Source: Priapulus caudatus (Eukaryota; Priapulida; Priapulimorpha; Priapulimorphida; Priapulidae). Taken from it: 22,785 bases of DNA. Numbering within the stretch: position 1 is the stretch's first letter; every line of letters begins with the position of its first letter. The position numbers and the translations under genes are program-made. A model generated the notes under the pieces. That model was not told where the DNA came from. It did no database searches and saw only the letters and a list, made by a program, of their open reading frames with translations. The stretch spans positions 104,843 through 127,627 of the forward strand of contig NW_014577190.1 in NCBI RefSeq assembly GCF_000485595.1, given 5' to 3'. This document shows, piece by piece, positions 1 to 6,840 of this stretch.

Positions 1-499
1 CACCGGTTGCGTTCTCGCATTGCCATAACTTTCCCTGGCGTGTGGGGTTTCGCCCGCTTACAATATACATACCTGGTCCACCTAACCGCACAGGGTTTAG
101 AACGAAATAGTGATTGCAGACATCACGGATGAAATTCTTCCAGTCCACAATAGTGCTACACGACTTGATTTTAAGGTTGTGCATCATGTATTCCTGTGAG
201 CTGGTGTTCCATGCCCAGAAGAATATGATCTTTACAATTTTGTACATCTCCAAATGGCTTTCTAAAAAATCATTAATGACAAAAAAAAGGTTTTATAATT
301 TGAACGGATTGAATTTGTGATAACAGTTAGCACTTGACATACTCGTTTGCAAATTTCTTTCATCCGTCATAATTCGATTGATGCGTACATTCCTATGCCG
401 GCATAGCCACAATAACAACTAGAAAGAGCAATCGAAAATAGCAAACCTCCGCCACAGCTTAAAAGTCACCCCGTATATCTATATATATAGCTTTGGATC
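1..499. other. Unassigned, no gene recognised
   Basis: No coding similarity, RNA gene or mobile element was recognised on either strand. The 68-residue open frame at 114-320 has no recognisable motif and is not called. Confidence 0.4.
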
Positions 500-581
500 G
501 ACTAACGTGTACACGAAAACACGAACACACGAGAGCTATCAATCAACTAACGTGTACAAAAACACACGAACACACGAGAGC
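500..581. repeat. Short tandem duplication (~45 bp period)
   Basis: The ~36-bp block at 501-536, starting ACTAACGTGTACA and ending ACACACGAGAGC, recurs at 546-581 with a few differences. Two copies only, offset by 45 bp. No function is suggested. Confidence 0.75.
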
Positions 582-620
582 AAAAACATAACCTCCTCCA
601 ACTCCGTTGGACGGACGTGA

Positions 621-887
621 TTATCGAAACCATATCATTTCAAGCTGGTAACACATACGTGAGAAAAAAGATCCTGTCCGAATGCTTTTCACCCTGCGAC
701 AATTTCTATCAGTGCATCGCCATGCCACACCGTCCGTACGCCTCATGCGCTGCTCCACCATCTCTCGCCCATTGCATGCAATGTTTGAACATTGCATGCG
801 CGTCGCCAACAGTCCATTTTCTCGCAGAAACGAGATCGTACTGGGAGCGTCTCTCGTCTCGTGGTCGAGTTCCCGATCGGTTATTTC
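621..887 (-). pseudogene. Merlin/IS1016-type transposase N-terminal zinc-ribbon fragment
   Basis: Read on the minus strand, the frame contains FLRENGLL, then a C-x4-C pair (CSNIAC), then DGVAWRC, a second C-x4-C pair (CTDRNC) and SIRTGSFFS. This order (two cysteine pairs, aromatic-R-C, then S-x-R-x-GSFF) is the N-terminal zinc ribbon of Merlin / ISXO2-like transposases (DDE_Tnp_IS1595 clan). The coding similarity begins just after a plausible splice acceptor (minus-strand TTTGCAATTTCACAG, exon from about 886), so the fragment may be an exon. The frame stops at 621, soon after the zinc ribbon, and no DDE catalytic core follows. I read it as a truncated relic or an exon of a dead gene. Family assignment is from motif memory, not a search. 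Confidence 0.55.
774..799. repeat. Perfect 12-bp inverted repeat, 2-nt loop
   Basis: GCATGCAATGTT (774-785) and AACATTGCATGC (788-799) are exact reverse complements separated by TG. The hairpin lies inside the Merlin-like fragment and may be incidental. Confidence 0.8.
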
Positions 888-1018
888 TGTGAAATTGCAA
901 ATAATTATCAGAATATTAAATACTGGATTTACTTTTAGTAAACCCATACCACCACTATATACAAAACATAAAAATAATGCTCAAGTCAGCATATACTAAC
1001 ACATCATTCTCATTCCAA

Positions 1019-1092
1019 GCTGTTAGTGAAGTGACAACAAGTGCTTAGTTAGTGAAATGACAACAAGAACTTAGTGAAGTGACATTTTACAA
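1019..1092. repeat. Degenerate tandem repeat of TTAGTGAARTGACAACA
   Basis: The phrase TTAGTGAAGTGACAACAAG recurs about three times with point changes and variable spacing. It is a small local duplication with no recognised role. Confidence 0.65.
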
Positions 1093-1464
1093 CAAATGGA
1101 CTCGAAAAAGTTGTCTGGTCCTTCAGAAATACCCATATGTCAGTATTAATGATGAGTAAAAATATCACCACACTTCATATCACATACATATAATCAAATA
1201 TTGAAATAATCTTGAGGAGTGAATTTCCTGAAATTTGCAAAACTCCCAACGTCACAACCGTACATAAAAAAGGTTACCTAGAAAGAAACTCTCTACTATA
1301 CAAAAAGCAATTTGGTTTTCGGAAAAAGTCACTGACGCACGCATCACGCTGAGAGGGTCTATGTCCCCCAGGGTACTGCCGGAACGTACACTTGTACTAT
1401 CTAATATGCCCGACCGTACCTCATCTACTCCACTAACGAGTCTAGGGAGTCGCCTACGCCTACT

Positions 1465-1497
1465 CCCTAACCCTAACCCTAACCCTAACCCTAACCC
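1465..1497. repeat. Interstitial telomeric repeat (CCCTAA)n
   Basis: About five CCCTAA units run up to the palindrome, and three more follow at 1579-1599 in the same orientation, so the palindrome splits one tract. Degenerate units extend to about 1610. Confidence 0.95.
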
Positions 1498-1579
1498 TAG
1501 CTCTAGTACTATAACCCGCTTACATTAACTGCCACTGGCCAGCGGCAGTTAATGTAAGCGGGCTATAGTACTAGAGCTA
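1498..1579. mobile_element. Near-perfect 78-bp palindrome with TA on each side
   Basis: Bases 1500-1577 are self-complementary around the GG|CC centre at 1538/1539. Mismatches occur only at the 1514/1563 and 1534/1543 pairs. Arms begin GCTCTAGTACTATA. The sequence is bordered by TA (1498-1499 and 1578-1579) and sits inside a CCCTAA tract that continues on both sides. TA on both sides would fit a Tc1/mariner-type target duplication of a minimal element with no loop. A replication-derived palindrome is the alternative. Confidence 0.7.
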
Positions 1580-1831
1580 CCCTAACCCTAACCCTAACCA
1601 GTAACCCATAACCCAAACCATATCAAATAGTTACCAGAGTACGTTCCGGCAGTATCCTGGGGGACATATAGACCGTATGAGTACTAATCACGACTACAGA
1701 GTACTGGAGGCTCAATTTAGACAATAACACATTTGTAGCGACCGCATTTCTTCACTTAAGCACAGTTTTTGACAGCATATCCCACAAATCCCCTTGTATA
1801 AAACCTGCAAATGTGATAATTTATAATGTAG

Positions 1832-2727
1832 CAAGTTTAAAAAATAGCAATGAAATAAACGCGTTTCCATTTGAGAGACAGCAGCTAGGGAATACACATG
1901 TATCATAATTTCTTATATTTCTTATTATTAATATATATGAAAACCTTCAATTTAAGTACCATTTGATATTAATAATAAAAAATATATGCGTGACTCCTGT
2001 TCCATGTGTAAATGGTATTTTAGCTGCCATAGTATGGACATATATTGTAATCAAAATACTAATAACTGAAATAGTATGCATTCAAACAATGTTATGATTA
2101 TTATATTATTTTGTTTATTAGTGAATGCTATTTAAGTCATTTAATGATTGAATGTTCGTTACTTTATTAATTAATTTAAGTATATAATTGAGAATGAGAT
2201 GTAACAGCATGTGTATGAATGATGCAATGAGAAAATGGTGATGGAGACGTCAGATGTCCATGATGACAATTACAGAAACTTTGGTGAGAATGAAAAATAT
2301 TAAGGAAACCTTTCAATAAATGATGGACTTAAAATAGTTTTATAATGTCTTAATTCTCATGTGTACAAATAGCTACTAGGTAAACTCGAAAGTTTTTCAC
2401 ATATGCATCTTTACGTTATTGCCATAACTGGTACTCAAATCATTACATGGCCGGGTCCTTTATAAACATGTATATACCTAAAAGACAGGATATCACTTAT
2501 AACCACGCATTTTTCCATTTATCAACAATCAACAAACAGACAACAAAATTGAACAAATAACATGTATTTGTTCTACATGTATCAATGACGTTTACACACA
2601 TTCTATATTAGGCAAATCTTAATTAAATGTGATGTTATTTCCAACTTAGACAAATACAGTACGTACGGTTACACTTGCTATCACAAGCCACAGAGACCCA
2701 GAGAGCGTTGTATTGACCTTTGGCGAA
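1832..2727 (+). repeat. Dispersed ~0.9-kb repeat unit, copy A (uninterrupted)
   Basis: The left half (1832-2240) matches 9852-10275 and the right half (about 2250-2727) matches 5832-6330, 11817-12300 and 13078-13380. The left edge begins CAAGTTTAAAAAATAGC. No coding capacity was recognised and the unit is AT-rich. Around 2245-2260 this copy reads straight through GAGACGTCAGATGTCC, where the copy at 9852-12354 carries a 1.5-kb insertion. Copy A is therefore the unoccupied form. It sits between two pieces of a non-LTR RT, so it was probably itself inserted there. Confidence 0.85.
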
Positions 2728-3235
2728 ACAGAATTCATGCTATTTTGCCCCAAGAGTAATAAAATTGTGGATACTAACAAAATTGAGTTGGAAATAAATA
2801 ACAACTCGATACCACAATCGAGAACAGTAAAATTTTTATGTATGTATATAGATCAGCATTTAACGGGGAATGACCAGACTGACTACATTGTAGACAATTA
2901 GATGAGTACAAGTTAGTCAAGTATCAGCTTCATCAGACAGATACGGGGTCAACTATACACACAAACACAAAGCTGCAAATATACTCGTCACTCTGCCTGT
3001 CGCATCTCATATATGGATCTATACTCTGCTTATAAATCTCCCCAAATCAGCTTTAGATTAGGTTTAGGGTTAGGGTTAGGGTTATTATAACAGGTTATTC
3101 CCACAAAACGCTACATCACAGAGACAGAACTAGAGAGAAACTAAAAGTACCTCGAATCGAATATCTAATTAAATACCACACACTAATATTTATATACAAA
3201 TGCATCCACTATCTAAACAAACCACTTGGAAATAA
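2713..3235 (+). pseudogene. Non-LTR reverse transcriptase, C-terminal thumb fragment
   Basis: The frame from 2713 gives ETEFMLFCPKSNKI, then SRTVKFLCMYIDQHLT, matching the RT pattern K-T-x-FMLF ... x-KFLGV-x-ID-x2-LTW. A shifted frame from about 2916 gives KLQIYSSLCLSHLIYGSILC, the L-x-YGI motif of the same domain. From 3081 an open frame gives VIITGYSHKTLHHRD, then IYKCIHYLNKP, the usual post-RT segment. Stops and frameshifts make this a pseudogene. The telomeric tract at 3059-3085 lies exactly between the last two pieces. The 5' part of the RT is probably at 1218-1830. Confidence 0.65.
3059..3085 (+). repeat. Short interstitial TTAGGG tract
   Basis: GATTAGG is followed by about three and a half TTTAGGG/TTAGGG units. 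It is in the opposite orientation to the CCCTAA tracts at 1465-1600 and 5118-5290. It lies at a break between two RT fragments. Confidence 0.9.
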
Positions 3236-3237
3236 TC

Positions 3238-3474
3238 TCTATCTCTCTATCTCTCTACCTCTCTATCTCTCTCTATCTCTCTATCTCTCTATCTCTCTAT
3301 CTCTCTATCTCTCTACCTCTCTATCTCTCTCTATCTCTCTATCTCTCTATCTCTCTATCTCACTTTTTCCTCTCTTTCTCCTCTCTCTCTATATCTCTAT
3401 ATCTCTATCTCTCTCTCTTCTCTCTCTATATATCTATATCTCTATATCTATCTCTCTCTCTCCTCTCTGTCACG
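3238..3474. repeat. CT-rich microsatellite (TCTCTCTA)n
   Basis: A polypyrimidine tract of CTCTCTAT/CTCTCTAC units runs for ~235 bp, becoming CTCTATAT-like from 3385. The purine/pyrimidine strand bias could support triplex (H-DNA) formation. Confidence 0.95.
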
Positions 3475-3477
3475 CCT

Positions 3478-3816
3478 ACTTGCACACGCACGCACACACT
3501 CATGCACGCACGTGTGCGTGCACACATGCACGCACGCACGCACGCACGTGTACGTGCACACGCATGCACGCACGCACGCACGTGTACGTGCACACGCCGC
3601 ACGCACACACTCATGCACGCACGTGTACATGCACACGCACGCACACGCACGCACGCACGCACGTGTACGTGCACACGCCGCACGCACACACTCATGCACG
3701 CACGTGTATATGCACACGCACGCACACGCACGCACGCACGCACGCACGTGTACGTGCACACGCCGCACGCACACACTCATGCACGCACGTGCACACGCCG
3801 CACGCACACACTCATG
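3478..3816. repeat. CACG-rich array with ~81-86 bp higher-order period
   Basis: CACGCACG tetramers are mixed with GTGTACGTGCACACG palindromic blocks. The marker CGCACACACTCATG begins near 3491, 3602, 3683, 3769 and 3803, giving a higher-order period of about 81-86 bp for the central copies. Almost strict purine-pyrimidine alternation is expected to favour Z-DNA. Open frames here in all phases are compositional. Confidence 0.9.
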
Positions 3817-3825
3817 ACGTACTAA

Positions 3826-3995
3826 TTCCAACCCGAGTCGCACGTTCACACGGCAAAAATTAACCAGGCCTCGAGTCGTTTTCGACCCGAGTCGTTTTTG
3901 CACCGAGAAAACGTCCGTGTGAACGCTCGACCCGGGACGCATTTGACACGGGTCGTGTTCGACCCGAGTTCCTTCCTTTGCTCCGTGTGAACGCG
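3826..3995. mobile_element. Small inverted/direct-repeat element, MITE-like
   Basis: CGTTCACACGG (3843-3853) faces inverted copies CCGTGTGAACG at 3915-3925 and 3983-3993. CGACCCGAGT occurs at about 3883 and 3960, with related CCCGAGTCG and CGACCCGGG words between. The structure suggests a partly duplicated foldback MITE, but no target duplication was identified. Confidence 0.45.
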
Positions 3996-4069
3996 GCTAT
4001 TGTGTTATAAATAATTTTTTTTTTTACAATTTCATGACCTTGCCTATAACTTTTTTCTCACTCAATGAT

Positions 4070-4760
4070 ATAAACACGCTTCGAATTCATACTAAATATG
4101 GTTTGCTAAACCTACCACGCACACAGATGAACGACAACACGTGTAGGTCAATGTACATATAGTAAATTTTATTGTCACCTTAATCGCTAGCAAAATATTA
4201 TGCGAAATACACTTTGTGACGTACGCCGCCATGTAGCGCTATTCGTGAGGCTCATTTTATGAGCCCCGCGTATGACCGGCGGTTTATAAACACGCTTCGA
4301 ATTCATACTAAATATGGTTTGCTAAACCTACCACGCACACAGATGAACGTAAACACGTGTAGGTTAATGTACATAACGTTAATTTATTCTTCCAAGTATT
4401 CGTTATCGAACTATGAATGACAATACTCTTGGTGACGTCGCTATATCGCTATGAGCTCGTATGCCCGGCGGTCGATATAAACACGACTCGTTTACATACT
4501 AAATATAATTTACTAACGCTATCAAGCTCACAGATGAACGTAAACACGTGTAGGTTAATGTACATAACGTTAATTTATTCTTCCAAGTATTCGTTATCGA
4601 ACTATGAATGTCAATACACTTGGTGACGTCGCTATATCGCTACGAGGCTCAGAAATTGAGCCCCGCGTTTGACCGGCGGTCGAATAACATGCTTCGTTTA
4701 CATACTAAATATGCTTTACTAAACCTGTCACGCACACAGATGTCATCAATACGATACGCT
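4070..4760. repeat. Tandem satellite, ~190-216 bp unit, about 3.5 copies
   Basis: Unit starts (ATAAACACG-CT then CATACTAAATAT) lie at 4070, 4286, 4477 and 4683, giving spacings of 216, 191 and 206 bp. Units share ACACAGATGAACGTAAACACG, TTCTTCCAAGTATTCG and GTGACGTCGCTATATCGCTA. A hairpin occurs in two units: GGCTCAT-TTT-ATGAGCC (4249-4265) and GGCTCA-GAAAT-TGAGCC (about 4645). The middle unit has lost much of it. The last unit is truncated about 60 bp after its start. No coding potential was recognised. Confidence 0.85.
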
Positions 4761-4898
4761 CCGATACATTCCCATAGTTTCTTAGATCGGGCGGTAGATG
4801 GCGGTAGTGTAAAACTGCGCCGCCATACTCGACGCAAGTGAAACGGCGCCATAGAGTTGTATAAAATAATATACTAGAGTGCGGACACGCAATCCGCT

Positions 4899-5367
4899 CG
4901 CACACTAAGGGTGTTGCTATCCCCCGGGCGTGGAGGGAGGTCACGTGATAACGCTGACGATGACGTTCAAAACGTTAACCCTAACGGTAACCCTCACTCC
5001 AACACCGCCAACACTAACCATCACACTAAATATATTATATGTCTCGCCGCGCTATATATAGGCATTGTGATCCACAAAAAATAATCTATGGTGTGTGGAC
5101 AGATATCATGATGCAAAAACCTTAACCCTAACCCTAATCCTAATCCTAACCCTAACCCTAACCCTAACCCTAACCCTAATCCTAATCCTAACCCTAACCC
5201 TAACCCTAACCCTAACCCTAATCCTAACCCTAACCCTAATCTTAACCCTAAGGGCCTAACCCTAACCCTGACCCTAACCCTAATCCTAACACTATCCCAA
5301 CACTAGTGCTGCCACGTTGCGGTCGACTCCCTCCACGCCCGGGGGATAGCATTACCCGCACACTAAG
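4899..5367. mobile_element. Telomere-repeat cassette 2 with TIRs and 11-bp TSD
   Basis: The body is 4910-5356 (447 bp). Its ends are inverted: 4910-4939 and 5327-5356 agree at 28 of 30 positions, including a perfect 24-bp core with TATCCCCCGGGCGTGG. Immediately outside, CGCACACTAAG occurs at 4899-4909 and again at 5357-5367 as an exact 11-bp direct repeat, the expected footprint of target-site duplication. Inside are a non-repetitive stretch (4940-5117) and a long CCCTAA array. There is no transposase gene. An 11-bp duplication is longer than the hAT/P norm of 8 and nearest to Mutator-like elements (mostly 8-11), which also make foldback forms. The superfamily remains unproved. Confidence 0.8.
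5118..5290. repeat. Interstitial telomeric array with CCTAAT variants
   Basis: About 28 tandem CCCTAA units occupy ~170 bp, interspersed with CCTAAT and single-base variants. It is fully enclosed by the inverted repeats of cassette 2, so it is payload of a mobile element and not a chromosome end. Confidence 0.95.
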
Positions 5368-5394
5368 CGCTGTGATCGCATGGAGCATNTTGCC

Positions 5395-5515
5395 GCGATG
5401 GGTAAACAGTGCGCACCGAGGGTAAATAAGTGGCGGCGCCGACAGTTAAAACAGCTACGGCGGCCGAGGGTAATAGTGCGCGCCGCAGGGTAAAATAGTG
5501 CCGCGCCGGTGGCCG
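5395..5515 (-). repeat. GC-rich minisatellite, short inverted block
   Basis: GGGTAAACAGTGCGCACCGA, GGGTAAATAAGTGGCGGCG and similar words are reverse complements of the TATTTACCC/GCGCGCACT minisatellite at 6841-9794. About five degenerate units are present. The block begins just after the N at 5389, so its junction may be an assembly product. Confidence 0.85.
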
Positions 5516-5524
5516 TAAATTGTG

Positions 5525-5831
5525 CGATGATGCGTGCCGCTTCTTGGCCTGAAGTGTGTGGTGGCGTACGCCGCAAACGCACAGCACACACACACACACC
5601 GCACATACACAACACACGCACAAACGCACACGCCACACGCCACACGCACAGCACACGCCAACACACAAACACACACACATTGTAACAATGCTATAGATAT
5701 ATTGTCTCAGTCCTGGACGTACGTCCAAAACTTACCGTTAAAACAGGATTCACCGCTTGGCGTCCTAGATGTACCGTGCAAATCTGATAGTCCTGTAACG
5801 TATGTCTAGGACGCATCGTTAAATACGGCAT
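5525..5831 (+). mobile_element. Right end of the GT/CA inverted-repeat element (partial copy)
   Basis: It aligns to 11490-11816. Both have a CA-rich tract ending ACACACACATTGTA, then CAGTCCTGGACGTACGTCC, CAAAACTTACCGT, a TCCTAGATGTAC word and TCTAGGACGCATCG. The left two thirds of the element are missing here; inverted minisatellite lies upstream instead. Frequent 1-3 base differences from the other copy look like sequencing indels. Confidence 0.75.
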
Positions 5832-6395
5832 TCAGATGGTCCATTGATGGAACAATTAAAGAAACTTTGGCTGGAGAATGAAAAATATTAAGGAAATCTT
5901 TCAATAAATGATATGGACTTAAAAAATAGTTTTTAATAAGCTTAATTCGATGTGCTTCAAACTAGCTCACTAGGTAAACTCGATAATTTTTCACACACAT
6001 GCATCTTTACGTTATTGCCATTTAATTAGTACTGAAAATCAATTACATGGCTCTTTATAAACATGTATCCCTATACCTAAAAGAGAGCGATACTCAGTTA
6101 ACCACGACATTTTTCCGATTTATCAACTAAAGTCAGCAGACAACAAAATTGAACAAATACATGTATTTGTTCTACATTTAATCAATGAAGTTTAACACAC
6201 ATTCTATATTGGGCAAATTCTTAGTTAAATGTGATGGTTATTTCCAACTTGGGACTAAATGACAGTACGCTTTACGGTTCCACTTGCTATCACACGCCAC
6301 GCAGACCAGCGATTGCGTTTATGTACAATTGACCTTTGGCAAAAATTCACGCCAGAATCTCGCGCATGCTCAATGCGTAACATCGAAGTGGCTTA
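5832..6395 (+). repeat. Dispersed unit, right half (copy B)
   Basis: It matches 11817-12354 and the right half of copy A, including AATATTAAGGAAATCTTTCA, GCATCTTTACGTTATTGCCA and CGCGCATGCTCAATGCGTAA near the end. Many small indels relative to the other copies are present. The homology stops near GAAGTGGCTTATT. Confidence 0.85.
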
Positions 6396-6804
6396 TTGGT
6401 CAAGAGAAATTACAGCACTGATTCAATAATTAGGCGAAAATGTTCACCATACATCCTCATTCCGCTTAACAATGGCATCACCTTCTTCATCAGAGTGATT
6501 TGTTTGGTCTCCCTGATCGTTAGCACATACAGCCTTATAAGAATACCACAGCGATGCATGATAGGTCATGGGCCCCATACCATTGTGTGTTTCCTCGAGA
6601 TTATCGCGAATTCACTGTAATAGTCCCATAACATCTCTGTCTTGCCGGTTTCACGTAGCTGGTTTCCTCGAGTTTTCCCACAATAACTCCATTCCACAAC
6701 CTCCCGCGTTTCGCACAGTGTGTTCACAACCAAGGGCTGAATAGTGATTTTACACTTTGAATGCAGAGGGGGATGGATTTATTTGGCGCGATTGACAGCA
6801 CGTC
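6396..6804. other. Unassigned spacer before the main minisatellite
   Basis: No recognisable gene. The 74-residue plus frame at 6396-6620 has no known motif. The sequence is not shared with the other unit/minisatellite junctions in this window. Confidence 0.4.
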
Positions 6805-6832
6805 ATTGGTCAATGTGATATAAAGGGCGCCC
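6805..6832 (+). promoter_or_regulatory. Promoter-like CCAAT/TATA arrangement (speculative)
   Basis: An inverted CCAAT box (ATTGG, 6805-6809) precedes GATATAAAG (TATAAA, 6819-6824) and the palindrome GGGCGCCC (6825-6832), just upstream of the minisatellite. The spacing is tighter than usual for a CCAAT box, so this may be fortuitous. Confidence 0.2.
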
Positions 6833-6840
6833 GGCGCGTG

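Larger units (their letters stand above)
1349..1686. mobile_element. Telomere-repeat cassette 1 with inverted repeats
   Basis: Inverted repeats of 34-36 bp lie at 1356-1389 and 1639-1674. They match except for a 2-bp indel and one substitution, and both carry TATGTCCCCCAGG or its CCTGGGGGACATA complement. Inside are CCCTAA arrays and a 78-bp palindrome. The hexamer ATCACG occurs on both sides (1343-1348 and 1687-1692). The flanking RT similarity resumes close to these hexamers, so they are candidate target duplications, although six bases could match by chance. No transposase gene is present, so this is a non-autonomous, foldback-like element. Its inverted-repeat core resembles that of the cassette at 4910-5356. 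Confidence 0.7.
1218..1830 (+). pseudogene. Non-LTR retrotransposon reverse transcriptase fragment, interrupted
   Basis: Before the cassette (to about 1348) the sequence reads YLERNSLLYKKQFGFRKK then SLTHA, the conserved RT segment around Q-x-GFR-K-x2-ST-x-HAL. After the cassette (from about 1690) it resumes as LDNNTFVATAFLHLSTVFDS then ISHK, the next RT block (F-x-DL-x-KAFDxxxH) with HLSTVFD in place of DLSKAFD. A CR1/L2/RTE-like clade is likely but unresolved. The catalytic aspartate block is degraded, frames shift, and no YADD box is present. The copy is broken by the inverted-repeat cassette at 1349-1686 and ends where the dispersed unit begins near 1832. The piece at 2713-3235 is probably the downstream part of the same RT. 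Confidence 0.65.

Noticed and set aside
617-999. Plus-strand frames at 617-892 and 682-999
   Set aside because: They are shadows of the minus-strand Merlin-like reading, which carries the recognisable cysteine pairs and GSFF motif.
3226-3942. Open frames in the CT and CACG arrays
   Set aside because: Purely compositional; overlapping frames are open in both strands.
5118-5290. True chromosome end
   Set aside because: The telomeric array is enclosed by inverted repeats and target duplications, with ordinary sequence on both sides.
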